The notes: generated by a model from the sequence alone, not told the origin. A stretch of 37,165 nucleotides of DNA from an uncultured Akkermansia sp. (GCA_947628035.1 CANQYL010000010.1:1-37165), one strand, 5' to 3'. Shown: positions 26,098 through 33,958, numbered from the stretch's first letter. Translations and numbers: made by a program.

Positions 26098-28104
26098 TCA
26101 AGCTTCGCCGAGCTCGTAAAGTTCCGGCGGCAGGGAGGTGAGAAATTGGGAGGGGGGAGAGAAGTGGGAGTCCACGCTGTGGCCGTTGTAGCGCGGGTAG
26201 CTGAGGAAGAGGAGGTCCTGAGCTCGAGTGACGGCGACGTAGAAGAGGCGGTTTTCCTCCTCCATCTCGCGGGAGTCGCCGCTTTGGATGGTGCGGTAGT
26301 GGGGGAACATGCCCTCGCCGAGGAAGATGATGAAGACAGCTTTCCACTCGAGTCCTTTAGCCTGATGGATGGTGCTGAGGGTGACGCAATCGGAAGATTC
26401 GCTCACCTCGTCGCGATCCGCTTCGCTGAGGAGGGCTACCTGGGTGAGGAAGTCATCCAATCCATCGGCATCTGACATGGAGCGCGAAAGCTGTTCGATG
26501 TCCTCCAGACGTTCCTCGTAGTTTTCGTAGCGGGTCGAGAAGGATGATTCCGTGTCCCGGAGCACGCGGGTAATCATCTCCGCCGGGGTGAGTTCATGGT
26601 CGGATGGACGCAGGGAGGTCATGGTGGCGAGAAAAGAGAGCCAATCCACCTGTGCCGCCGTGGGAACTTTTACGCCGCCGCCGCCACCGCCGCGTGTCAT
26701 CACGCTCGTGTAGTCGCGCAGAGGTTCGCCGGGGTGTTCGTTCTCGTAAACTTCCAGCTCATGGAGCCACGCCTGCCACATTTTGTTGGCGCCGGCCTCG
26801 CCGACGCGGGGGAGCATCGCAGCGATGCGGCGAAAAGGCATTTCGTCACGCGGGTTGGAGAGAAGACGAAGGTAGGCGATGACGTCCTTGACATGGGCTT
26901 GCTCAAAGAAGCGCAGACCGCTGGTGACGCGGAAGGGAATGTGGCGGCGCGTGAGCTCCATCTGGACGTCGAGGCAGTGAAAGTGCGCTCGATAAAGCAC
27001 AGCGATGTCGCTGCCGTTCATTCCGCTGTCGATGAGTTGCTCGATGGTGCGCGCCACAAACTGAGCCTCGATCCTGTTATCCGGCGCAGGGATGATCAGG
27101 GGGAGGGAGTTGCCGGCGGGGCGGCTCGGACGGAGATTTTTGACGTAGCGGCGCTCGTTACGGGCGATGGCTGCATTGGAGATGTCCAAGATGGCGGGGA
27201 CGCTGCGGTAATTGGTCTCAATTTTGTAGATGACGGCTCCGGGAAAGTGGGCGGAGAATTCAAAGATGTGTTCCACCTGTGCGCCGCGCCAGGAATAGAT
27301 GCTCTGCGCATCGTCCCCGACAGCCATGAGTCCGGTGCGCGTTCCGCCGCAGAGTTGCTTGATGATGCTGTCTTGCAGGGCGTTTGTGTCCTGGTACTCG
27401 TCCACGAGGACGTGCAGGAAACGCTCGCGATAGAGCTCCTGCACGGCGGCGTGCTCCTGCAGGAGCTTGAGGGTGTTGACGAGCAAATCGTCGAAATCCA
27501 TCGCGTTGGCATCGCGCTTGCGGGATGTATAGTCCTCTAGGATTCGGGAGATGGTTTCCTCATGCTTGAGGAGGTGGGGAGCTTCCTCGCTCAGAGTTTG
27601 GTGGAGCGAACGCATGGTATTCACTGCAAGGCTGTGCAGATTGAGGAGGATATCTCCCTTCGGGAAGGCGGCGGTCTTGTTGAGTTTTCCGACGTGCTTC
27701 TTGACGAGGCTGCGGACGAGAGCCTTTTGGTCATCCGTGTCCATGATGCTGAAGCCGGGACGGTAGCCGAGCAACTCGGCATGGCGGCGCAAGATGCGGT
27801 TGGCGATGGAGTGAAAAGTGCCGCCCCATATCTCTCCCGCCTCCGCTCCAATGAGGTTATGCACCCGTTCCAGCATCTCTCTCGCGGCCTTGTTGGTGAA
27901 GGTGAGCAGAAGCACGCGCCACCCCGGCACTCCCTGCGAAAGCAGCCACGCCACACGGTAGGTGAGCGTACGGGTCTTGCCGCTGCCTGCCCCGGCGATG
28001 ACGAGTGAGAAGCGCGCATCGGAGGTAACGGCGGCGAGCTGCTGCTCGTTGAGCTCTGCCGCGAAGTCGGGTGCGGGGGAGAGAGCTGACCGGAGAGGCG
28101 TCAT
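26098..28104 (-). CDS. UvrD/PcrA/Rep-family ATP-dependent DNA helicase
   Basis: A 668-residue superfamily 1A 3'-5' helicase, acting in DNA repair, replication restart or removal of blocks. Motifs in order: Q-motif LNEQQLAAV, Walker A AGAGSGKT (37-44), Ia LLTFTNKAAREM, II VDEYQDTN, III VGDDAQSIYSWRGA, IV TNYRS, V STIHQAKGLEW with FLGEGMFP, VI EEENRLFYVAVTRAQDLL. It is slightly shorter than E. coli UvrD (720) and ends shortly after motif VI, without the C-terminal RNA-polymerase-binding Tudor-like tail. This makes it more Rep- or PcrA-like, and the exact orthology is uncertain. Third gene of the M23-OmpA-helicase unit, starting 6 nt after the OmpA-like stop. A gene-end repeat hairpin follows 12 nt after the stop. 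Confidence 0.94.
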   Translation of the reverse strand: MTPLRSALSPAPDFAAELNEQQLAAVTSDARFSLVIAGAGSGKTRTLTYRVAWLLSQGVPGWRVLLLTFTNKAAREMLERVHNLIGAEAGEIWGGTFHSIANRILRRHAELLGYRPGFSIMDTDDQKALVRSLVKKHVGKLNKTAAFPKGDILLNLHSLAVNTMRSLHQTLSEEAPHLLKHEETISRILEDYTSRKRDANAMDFDDLLVNTLKLLQEHAAVQELYRERFLHVLVDEYQDTNALQDSIIKQLCGGTRTGLMAVGDDAQSIYSWRGAQVEHIFEFSAHFPGAVIYKIETNYRSVPAILDISNAAIARNERRYVKNLRPSRPAGNSLPLIIPAPDNRIEAQFVARTIEQLIDSGMNGSDIAVLYRAHFHCLDVQMELTRRHIPFRVTSGLRFFEQAHVKDVIAYLRLLSNPRDEMPFRRIAAMLPRVGEAGANKMWQAWLHELEVYENEHPGEPLRDYTSVMTRGGGGGGVKVPTAAQVDWLSFLATMTSLRPSDHELTPAEMITRVLRDTESSFSTRYENYEERLEDIEQLSRSMSDADGLDDFLTQVALLSEADRDEVSESSDCVTLSTIHQAKGLEWKAVFIIFLGEGMFPHYRTIQSGDSREMEEENRLFYVAVTRAQDLLFLSYPRYNGHSVDSHFSPPSQFLTSLPPELYELGEA

Positions 28105-28110
28105 CTTGGA

Positions 28111-29442
28111 TCAAAAATCGAGGTACACCTCAGCGCGGCGGTTTTCGCCTCGGATCGTGCTGATGGTTTGCCGGGAATCACCGGTGCGGTAGGAACGGAG
28201 AGGTTGCCTTTTGCCGAGTCCCCGTGTGGTGATACGCTCAGGCGCCACACCTTGCGCTACGAGTGCATCGCGCACGGCTGCCGCGCGACGTTCGGAGAGA
28301 TCCTGGTTGTAGGAGGAGGAGCCGACGTCATCCGTGTGACCGGAGATGTTGATATTCCCCTCTCGAGAGGCGAGCAGGTTTGCCACGATCTTGAGTTGCT
28401 TGAGGGAACGGGGGCTCAGGGTGGCGTCGTCAAAGGCGAAGTAGAGTACGACTGAGTCACCTCCCTGCGGGTTTTTGACGATAGGGAAGTACACGCCGCC
28501 CTCCGCTTGCGCGCTTTCTTCGTAGCGGTTGAGCATGTCATCCAACGCGACGGCCTTAATCACCCAGCCTCGCTGCGCATCGTGAGTCATTTCGATACCC
28601 ACGTTGCGGGATTTTTCGGACCCGTTTCTGGGGGAAAGGTACACGAGAAAACCGGCGTTTGCCCCATTGCTGAACATGTTGCGTAGAGGAAGGCGGTTTC
28701 GCAGGACAAAGTCGCCCTCCTCAAACACCATGCAAAGCCCTGCGAGAGTGGCATCCGTTACATCACCTCCCGCCGTGAGTCGGCGGGCCGTTTCCATATC
28801 GCCGCGTTTGAGCGCCTCCACAAAGCCCTCTGCAACGGAGAGGGAATCGCTCTCGGATGTTACGTGTGTTTTGTCTGCCGGGACTTCTTTTGCCTGTTGC
28901 ACCGCAGAGGCCTTTCCTTCGGTGGGGGCAGAGATGCTCAGCACGATGTGCTCTCCACCGTCGCCTGTCGTGGAGATTCGGTAGCGGGTTTCTTTGGTCC
29001 TCGCTTGCTCATCGAGTACGTTGCCCACTTCCTGCACCTGCAGAGGAACATCGCCCTTCTTGCTGCGCCAGTCGTTCAACCGGTTTGCTGTTTCCTGAGA
29101 GATGACGCCTTGCTGCACGAGTTCGTTGAGGACCGTGGCTCGCTGCGGCGCCGGCAGTTCGAGAGCCTGCGTCACGCGGAGGGCCGTGGCGTGCTCCGGA
29201 GAGTGGGGACGCACGGCGGGAGGAGCGGGGGCAGGTGGCGGAACGGGTTGCGTCTGCTCTACCGGCGGAGGGGGAGGAAGTTCCTGTTGTGCGGACTCAG
29301 GGACGGACTGTGTCTGCTCTGTCGGCGGAGGAGCGACCGTTTCCGTCTGTTTGGCCGCTTCCTTGCCGCGGTACAACCCGGTGATGCCGGCTGCAAAGAG
29401 CAGCAGGATGAGGAGCATGATGAAAAGATGATGGTTCTTCAT
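28111..29442 (-). CDS. OmpA-family peptidoglycan-binding protein with N-terminal anchor
   Basis: A 443-residue envelope protein. An N-terminal hydrophobic segment (residues 6-23, LFIMLLILLLFAAGITGL) acts as membrane anchor or uncleaved signal. It is followed by a Pro/Gln-rich stalk with repeated PPPxEQTQxVP units (about 38-75). A middle region (about 80-310) has no recognised domain. The C-terminal OmpA domain (about 325-443) shows the peptidoglycan-binding pattern ISGHTDDVGSSSYNQDLSERRA, with the conserved Asp and Arg, and GLGKRQP. It probably ties the inner membrane to the cell wall (inference). It starts at an ATGA overlap with the upstream M23 peptidase gene (29439-29442), fitting a shared role in wall maintenance. 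A helicase gene follows after 6 nt. Confidence 0.9.
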   Translation of the reverse strand: MKNHHLFIMLLILLLFAAGITGLYRGKEAAKQTETVAPPPTEQTQSVPESAQQELPPPPPVEQTQPVPPPAPAPPAVRPHSPEHATALRVTQALELPAPQRATVLNELVQQGVISQETANRLNDWRSKKGDVPLQVQEVGNVLDEQARTKETRYRISTTGDGGEHIVLSISAPTEGKASAVQQAKEVPADKTHVTSESDSLSVAEGFVEALKRGDMETARRLTAGGDVTDATLAGLCMVFEEGDFVLRNRLPLRNMFSNGANAGFLVYLSPRNGSEKSRNVGIEMTHDAQRGWVIKAVALDDMLNRYEESAQAEGGVYFPIVKNPQGGDSVVLYFAFDDATLSPRSLKQLKIVANLLASREGNINISGHTDDVGSSSYNQDLSERRAAAVRDALVAQGVAPERITTRGLGKRQPLRSYRTGDSRQTISTIRGENRRAEVYLDF

Positions 29443-30305
29443 GGTGTGAGAAATTGTGAAGGAGAAACACGTAGGACGCCGGGCTCATCGGGAGCGGGGC
29501 GAGCGGTGGGCTGACGAGAGCTCCGCTCGTGCTCGGCCGCCTCGCGGACGCGCAGCATACGCGCCTCGCTGTAAGCATCCGGGAAGTCCGGAGCCGGGTA
29601 CTTGCGGAGCAATTCTTCGGGGTTCATGCGGTTCATGGTGCCGGTCGGATGGTAGCCGGGCATACCGGCCTCCGTGCACAGCGAAGGAATAGCTTCAAAA
29701 TGCAAATGCGCCAAGTAGCGTCCGTCCGCCGTGCCGATGCGACCCAGTCGCTGCCCACGCGCCACATACTGTCCGACCCGCACGTCACGCTGCCGGAGGT
29801 GTGCGTAGAGGGTCTGCACATAGCCGTCTTCTCCGGGCAGGCGATGCAGCAGCACCACCACATTCCCCCATTCGGGTGTGGGGCAACCGGAGTACACGAC
29901 AAGTCCCCGCCCGGCTGCACACACGGGTTCTCCGAGATCGGTGTTTTCTCCACCGATGCCGTTGATATCCTTTCCGGTGTGGTGTCCGTGGCGGGTGGCA
30001 TTCAGGGTGCCGAAGCCTTGAGCGTCGTACATCATGGCTCCGTTTGGCGAACCGCACGGCCACTGAAACCCATCTATTTCCGGCGCGGCAACCAACTCTT
30101 CAGGACGCAATAAAATCAGCCCTCCCAGGATCTGCGCGGGCATGACGCTCGATGTCTCCGCCTCGCGGTAAAAGGATGCAGTGATCCCCTCTTTCCTCTC
30201 TCCCGCCTTCCTGCTCCCCAGCCACACCAATCCCAACACACCCACCCCCGCAAGCACGTAAAACAACTTGCGGTAAATACTTGCCTTGCCTGCGCGTCCT
30301 GTCAT
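29439..30305 (-). CDS. M23-family (LytM-type) metallopeptidase
   Basis: A 288-residue membrane-anchored peptidase, or peptidase-like activator, that cuts peptidoglycan cross-bridges. A hydrophobic anchor (about residues 11-29, YRKLFYVLAGVGVLGLVWLG) precedes the M23 domain (about 95-235). The zinc-site pattern is present: HTGKD (H-x3-D), YAHL and HLHFE (HxH), so it should be catalytically active. I chose ATG 30305 over ATG 30338. A promoter with -10 TACCAT ends 8 nt before it, and the -35 region covers the upstream ATG. First gene of a unit with the OmpA-like protein (ATGA overlap) and the helicase. The C-terminal tail (about 240-288) is Arg/Pro-rich and of unknown function. Confidence 0.88.
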   Translation of the reverse strand: MTGRAGKASIYRKLFYVLAGVGVLGLVWLGSRKAGERKEGITASFYREAETSSVMPAQILGGLILLRPEELVAAPEIDGFQWPCGSPNGAMMYDAQGFGTLNATRHGHHTGKDINGIGGENTDLGEPVCAAGRGLVVYSGCPTPEWGNVVVLLHRLPGEDGYVQTLYAHLRQRDVRVGQYVARGQRLGRIGTADGRYLAHLHFEAIPSLCTEAGMPGYHPTGTMNRMNPEELLRKYPAPDFPDAYSEARMLRVREAAEHERSSRQPTARPAPDEPGVLRVSPSQFLTP

Positions 30306-30313
30306 TCGAATCC

Positions 30314-30342
30314 ATGGTATCTGAAAGAGACCAGCCATTCAA
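30314..30342 (-). promoter_or_regulatory. promoter of M23-OmpA-uvrD unit
   Basis: Minus strand: -35 TTGAAT (30337-30342), 17-bp spacer, -10 TACCAT (30314-30319), 8 nt to the ATG at 30305. It predicts a leaderless or 1-2 nt leader mRNA and decides the start codon. Confidence 0.5.
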
Positions 30343-30355
30343 GTCTAAACCAAAA

Positions 30356-30560
30356 CAAACGCATTAGAAAATGCGTCTGCCACGGACGGAGGCGAGCGGG
30401 GCTCGCCCATTTACGATTTACGATTTGGAAATTCGGCGAGCTTGCTCGCGAAGATGCGATGCTTCAGCATCGGTGGTGGGGAAAATCGTAGGTAGGTTGT
30501 TGGATAGAAAGGTTTGTGTTTATGCCATGCCGTCCTTCCGGTTTTGCTTAAATCGTAAAT
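30356..30560 (+). repeat. dispersed hairpin repeat copy R8
   Basis: It occupies the divergent gap between the M23 gene and the NSS transporter gene. Stem AAACGCATT/AATGCGTCT (30357-30378, one mismatch), TTTACGA heptamers, GCGAGC/GCTCGC (about 30434-30448), GATGC/GCATC with loop TTCA (about 30457-30471), linker GGTGGTGGGGAAAATCG and GGTAGGTTGTTGGATAGAA, CCG/CGG near 30530, then AAATCGT. The gap of about 330 bp otherwise holds only the two promoters. Confidence 0.85.
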
Positions 30561-30602
30561 GGGTAAACGCTCCGTGTTTGCTCCGTTCCGACACAATAGC
30601 GC

Positions 30603-30630
30603 TTGCAATGCGTCGAGAATTGGTTAGAAT
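30603..30630 (+). promoter_or_regulatory. promoter of NSS transporter gene
   Basis: -35 TTGCAA (30603-30608), 16-bp spacer, -10 TAGAAT (30625-30630). Eight nt to the ATG at 30639, so a leaderless mRNA is predicted. Confidence 0.55.
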
Positions 30631-30638
30631 GAATATGT

Positions 30639-32357
30639 ATGAGTACGCCGAGACAGTCGGTCGCATCCGTGACGTGGAACACCCAGCTGGGTACGATGCT
30701 GGCAGTGGCGGGGAGTGCGGTTGGGTTCGGGAATTTTTTGAGGTTTCCCGGATTGGCGGCGCAGTATGGCGGCGGGGCATTTATGATAGCGTATTTTTGC
30801 GCGTTCTTGCTGCTAGGCGTACCGTTGTGCTGGGTAGAGTGGGCCATAGGGAGACGCGGAGGCATTCTGGGCGGACACAGTTGCGCTTCGGCATTCATGC
30901 TCATCAGTCACTCATCCGTGTGGAAATATCTGGGGATAGCGGGTGTGCTGGCGCCGTTGGGCATCGGGATGTACTACATGTACCTGGAGGGGTGGACGCT
31001 GGGGTACTGCATCAACACGGCCACAGGCGCGCTCAGTTTGCATTCTTCCGCTGAGTTTGCCGCTTTTTTTGAACAATTCACCGGTAGTGGCGGGGATGGG
31101 GCTGCTTACAGCGGTCAGAGTAATCTTCCCCTCTTTTTCTTCATCGCCATCGGGGCAAACCTGTATTTGCTGTATCGCGGGGTGACGAGGGGGATTGAGT
31201 GGTTCTGCAAGTGGAGTATGCCGGTGTTGCTCATCACGGCGCTCATCGTGCTGGTGCGCGTGCTCACCTTGGGGACGCCGGATGCTGCGCACCCCAACCG
31301 GAGTGTCGATCAGGGACTGGGGTATATGTGGAATCCGTCCAAGACCGTGTTGGTGGTGGAAGGAAAAACGGTGGACATGGTGCCAGCCGAAGCCTCCCCT
31401 GAACAGGCGGAGATGCTCGTTTCCCGAGTGCAGGCGGAACACCCCGGTCAGACGGTACGGAGGGAACACATCTCCCTGATGCAGGGGCTTATGAACCCGG
31501 AGCTCTGGATCGCCGCCGCAGGGCAGATTTTCTTTTCTCTCTCCATCGGGTTCGGCACGGTGCTGACGTATGCCAGTTATGTAGCTCGACGGAAGGATAT
31601 CGCCCTCGTATCGCTCGCGGCGAATGCGGCGAATGAGGTGGTGGAGGTGGGGATCGCGGGGATGATGATCGTGCCGGCGGCGGTGTCTCTGCTGGGGGTG
31701 GCGGCGGCGGCCGGGGCGAGCACATTCGGGCTGGGATTTACGGTGCTGCCGGAGGTATTTGCGGCGATGCCGGGCGGACGATTTTTCGGGACTCTCTTTT
31801 TCGGATTGCTCTTTTTGGCATCCGTCACGAGTTCGATATCCATCCTGCAGCCCACGGTGGCGTTCTTGGAGGAGTTTTGGCGATTAGGGCGTTCTCAGAG
31901 TGTCGTCGTGGTGGGGATGTTGATGTTGTTGGGTTCGTTTGCCGTGTCGTGGTTTACGGGAGAGATGATGGCGCTCAACACACTGGATTTTTGGATGGGA
32001 ACGATGTGTCTCTACCTCATTTCCACGCTCTATCTTTCCATTTTTCGCGGGGTGTGGGGAACGAAGAACGGACTGCGTGAATTGGGACGAGGCTCACGCA
32101 TTGCTCTGCCGCGTGGGTTGGGGTTTGTCATCAACTGGATCACTCCGGCCATTCTGCTCATCATCTTCTGCTCGTGGCTTTACAAGAGTATGTTTGTTTC
32201 TACCTGCGAGCACATCACTCATCTGAAGGAAGGCGAGCCGGGAGCGGTGCTGCCCATGGCATGGATGGTGATGATCTACATCTTCATGGTATTCGTTGTG
32301 CGTACTTCCAAGCGATTCCACAAGAAAAAAACGGTTGATTCTCCTACGGCATCATGA
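30639..32357 (+). CDS. sodium:neurotransmitter symporter (NSS/SNF) family amino-acid transporter
   Basis: A 572-residue inner-membrane transporter with about 12 helices that imports an amino acid with sodium. The TM1 signature AVAGSAVGFGNFLRFPGLAA matches the LeuT-type sodium/substrate site, and WIAAAGQIFFSLSIGFG with TYASYV is the TM6-TM7 signature. Compared with LeuT, extracellular loop 3 carries about 45-50 extra residues (about 232-282: VEGKTVDMVPAEASPEQAEM onwards), an unusual feature. The ATG is 8 nt after a -10 box. The stop overlaps the start of a tiny MetS-like protein (ATGA, 32354-32357). That partnership, known for corynebacterial MetPS, points to methionine or alanine uptake (inference). 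Confidence 0.93.
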   Translation: MSTPRQSVASVTWNTQLGTMLAVAGSAVGFGNFLRFPGLAAQYGGGAFMIAYFCAFLLLGVPLCWVEWAIGRRGGILGGHSCASAFMLISHSSVWKYLGIAGVLAPLGIGMYYMYLEGWTLGYCINTATGALSLHSSAEFAAFFEQFTGSGGDGAAYSGQSNLPLFFFIAIGANLYLLYRGVTRGIEWFCKWSMPVLLITALIVLVRVLTLGTPDAAHPNRSVDQGLGYMWNPSKTVLVVEGKTVDMVPAEASPEQAEMLVSRVQAEHPGQTVRREHISLMQGLMNPELWIAAAGQIFFSLSIGFGTVLTYASYVARRKDIALVSLAANAANEVVEVGIAGMMIVPAAVSLLGVAAAAGASTFGLGFTVLPEVFAAMPGGRFFGTLFFGLLFLASVTSSISILQPTVAFLEEFWRLGRSQSVVVVGMLMLLGSFAVSWFTGEMMALNTLDFWMGTMCLYLISTLYLSIFRGVWGTKNGLRELGRGSRIALPRGLGFVINWITPAILLIIFCSWLYKSMFVSTCEHITHLKEGEPGAVLPMAWMVMIYIFMVFVVRTSKRFHKKKTVDSPTAS

Positions 32358-32491
32358 CTCTTCCCGGCATCATCACCATGCTCCTCTCCATAGGATTCGT
32401 CTGGATCCTGCTCATTGTCTGTATGCGCCGGTTACTCCGTTCGGAGCAGAAGACACCCGCGCGTGTGCTCAAAAAGAACTCGACCGAGTGA
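32354..32491 (+). CDS. metS: MetS-like small subunit of NSS transporter (45 residues)
   Basis: A very short gene: the protein starts MTLPGIITMLLSIGFVWILL, has one membrane helix (about 5-24) and a basic tail (MRRLLRSEQKTPARVLKK). It resembles the MetS family of small partners needed by some NSS transporters (methionine/alanine importer small subunit). The start ATG overlaps the transporter stop in ATGA, so the two are translationally coupled, as expected for a 1:1 partner. No other gene function fits such a short, single-helix protein in this place. The symbol is assigned by family resemblance and context. Confidence 0.8.
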   Translation: MTLPGIITMLLSIGFVWILLIVCMRRLLRSEQKTPARVLKKNSTE

Positions 32492-32548
32492 CCACCCGCT
32501 GGCATGGTGCCTGTACCGGGGCAAAAACGATGGCCCTTCCAAAGATTC

Positions 32549-33478
32549 TCACACCTCAAACAGGTGGGTCACGGAATCGTCGTTGTGAATGTTGGCTATA
32601 GCCTGTGCAAAAAGTGGCGCTATGCTCACCGTATCCACATGATCCCCATAAGCCATCGGGACGGAATCCGAAGTGAGCAGGTGCTCAATCGGACTCTCGA
32701 GCAGGCGCGCACGAGCCTTCTCATTGAGGACGGCGTGCGACACTCCGGCAAAGATGCGCGCTGCCCCGTGTCTCTTCAGAATATCTGCCGCAGCACAGAG
32801 GGTGCCGCCGGATTCCGTCATGTCGTCCACTAACAGCACATCCTTTCCTTCCACCTCGCCGATCACGGCATGCGCGTCCACTTCTGTTGCAGAGATGCGT
32901 TGCTTGGCCACGATGGCAAGCTCCGTTCCCAGGATATTTGCGTAGTTTTTGGCCGTCTTGACACCCCCTATATCGGGGGAGACCACGACAAGGTTCTTGA
33001 GGTCGTTCACATAGTGTTCCTTGAGGTGCTTGATGAGCACGGGCAGGGAATAGAGATGGTCCACGGGGATTTCAAAGAAGCCCTGAATTTGTGCAGCGTG
33101 CAGATCCATGGTCAGCACGCGGTTCACGCCTGCAGCCGTCAGAAGATTTGCCACAAGCTTGGAGGTGATGGGCACTCTCGGTTTATCTTTGCGATCCTGT
33201 CGCGCATACCCGTAAAACGGCATTACCGCCGTGATTCGGCTCGCACTGGCGCGCCTTACCGCATCGACCATCACCAGCAACTCCATCATGTTGTGATTCG
33301 TCGGAGGACACGTCGGTTGGATGATGAAGACGTCCGCCCCGCGGATGCTCTCTTTAATTTGTACGAAGCTTTCTCCGTCCGGGAAGGCGTTGACTGATGC
33401 ATCACAAAGGGGTAAACCCATTACATCTGCAATATCCTGTGCCAATTTGGGGTGTGCCGTGCCGCTTATGAGTTTCAT
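32549..33478 (-). CDS. prs: ribose-phosphate pyrophosphokinase (PRPP synthase)
   Basis: A 309-residue cytoplasmic enzyme. It transfers pyrophosphate from ATP to ribose-5-phosphate, giving PRPP for nucleotides, histidine and tryptophan. Class I signatures: FPDGESFVQIKESIRGADVF, the ATP loop YGYARQDRK, DLHAAQIQGFF with the flexible-loop region, and PRPP-binding loop VLLVDDMTESGGTL. In the last, ESGGT replaces the usual DTAGT, a small deviation. I start at ATG 33478 because the family N-terminus (KLISGTAHPKLAQ) begins there and a promoter precedes it. Residues further upstream do not fit the family. It converges with the transporter/MetS unit with only 57 bp between stops, and I see no clear terminator there. 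Monocistronic. Confidence 0.97.
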   Translation of the reverse strand: MKLISGTAHPKLAQDIADVMGLPLCDASVNAFPDGESFVQIKESIRGADVFIIQPTCPPTNHNMMELLVMVDAVRRASASRITAVMPFYGYARQDRKDKPRVPITSKLVANLLTAAGVNRVLTMDLHAAQIQGFFEIPVDHLYSLPVLIKHLKEHYVNDLKNLVVVSPDIGGVKTAKNYANILGTELAIVAKQRISATEVDAHAVIGEVEGKDVLLVDDMTESGGTLCAAADILKRHGAARIFAGVSHAVLNEKARARLLESPIEHLLTSDSVPMAYGDHVDTVSIAPLFAQAIANIHNDDSVTHLFEV

Positions 33479-33500
33479 GAGAGAGAGGTGTCCGACACCT

Positions 33501-33528
33501 ATCCTAGCACTCCTCCCTAAAATGGCAA
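33501..33528 (-). promoter_or_regulatory. promoter of prs
   Basis: Minus strand: -35 TTGCCA (33523-33528), 16-bp spacer with AGGGAGGAG, -10 TAGGAT (33501-33506), 22 nt to the ATG. The leader contains GGTGTC/GACACC, a 6-bp hairpin (33486-33499) just before the start codon that could hinder ribosome binding. No Shine-Dalgarno sequence. Confidence 0.55.
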
Positions 33529-33539
33529 GCTCAATCTGC

Positions 33540-33759
33540 CAGGGCAAACGCATTAAAAATGCGTTTGCCTATTTACGATTTATTAATAATGTGCGCGTTG
33601 CGCAAATTATTCGAATCATCAACGTGTGCGGGTAAGTTCGCTAGATCCATCATCATGATGACCGCTGGTGGTCACGATTTTTGATGCGCATCAACTGTGA
33701 TATCAGTCAATAAGAGCTTTCTCTCTGTTGATTGACCTCCCTCAAATGCGTTTGCCCTG
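33540..33759. mobile_element. 220-bp element with 15-bp terminal inverted repeats (MITE-like candidate)
   Basis: The segment begins CAGGGCAAACGCATT (33540-33554) and ends with its exact reverse complement (33745-33759). CAATCTGC occurs just outside both ends (33532-33539 and 33762-33769, the right copy offset by 2 nt), like a target duplication. Inside are a 12-bp hairpin (33543-33569), TTTACGA, a TGCGC/GCGCA hairpin with AATAAT/ATTATT flanks (about 33585-33611), palindrome TCATCATGATGA (about 33652-33663) and palindrome TTGATGCGCATCAA (33681-33694). No coding capacity. Its left half matches the dispersed repeat family (copy R9). Confidence 0.5.
33681..33694. other. 14-bp perfect palindrome
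   Basis: TTGATGCGCATCAA, perfect and without spacer, lies within the otherwise featureless part of the prs-gdhA gap. It could be a dimeric-protein operator, but it is over 180 bp from either gene's promoter. Confidence 0.4.
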
Positions 33760-33886
33760 TCCAATCTGCCAAATATCCGCGCGAACTCATGAGGATATAT
33801 ACTTGCTATTGACGATGAGACAACTTCGCGCGTCTAAAACGGCGGGGCAGCAGAGAGAGTTCCGGAAGTCTACGAAGACAAAAGGA

Positions 33887-33918
33887 AAGGGGGAGCCACC
33901 ACCCGGTGCCTCCCCCTT
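33887..33918 (-). terminator. Rho-independent terminator of gdhA
   Basis: A strong stem AAGGGGGAG/CTCCCCCTT with an inner CACC/GGTG continuation and a GGGT loop. On the minus strand it is followed by TTTCCTTTTGTCTT. It starts 40 nt after the gdhA stop. The most convincing terminator in the window. Confidence 0.9.
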
Positions 33919-33958
33919 GAAATTGAAGTGTTTGACTCTGCTTTTCGAAAGGAGTCTA

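Noticed and set aside
26596..27540. Plus-strand open frame of 314 codons
   Set aside because: Antisense to the helicase gene, all of whose motifs are present on the other strand.
32492..32548. Bidirectional terminator between metS-like gene and prs
   Set aside because: Only weak 4-bp complementarities and a run of five A are present, with no convincing stem plus T-run in either direction.
33479..33553. Upstream start adding 25 residues to PRPP synthase
   Set aside because: The extension crosses the promoter, and the family N-terminus begins at ATG 33478.
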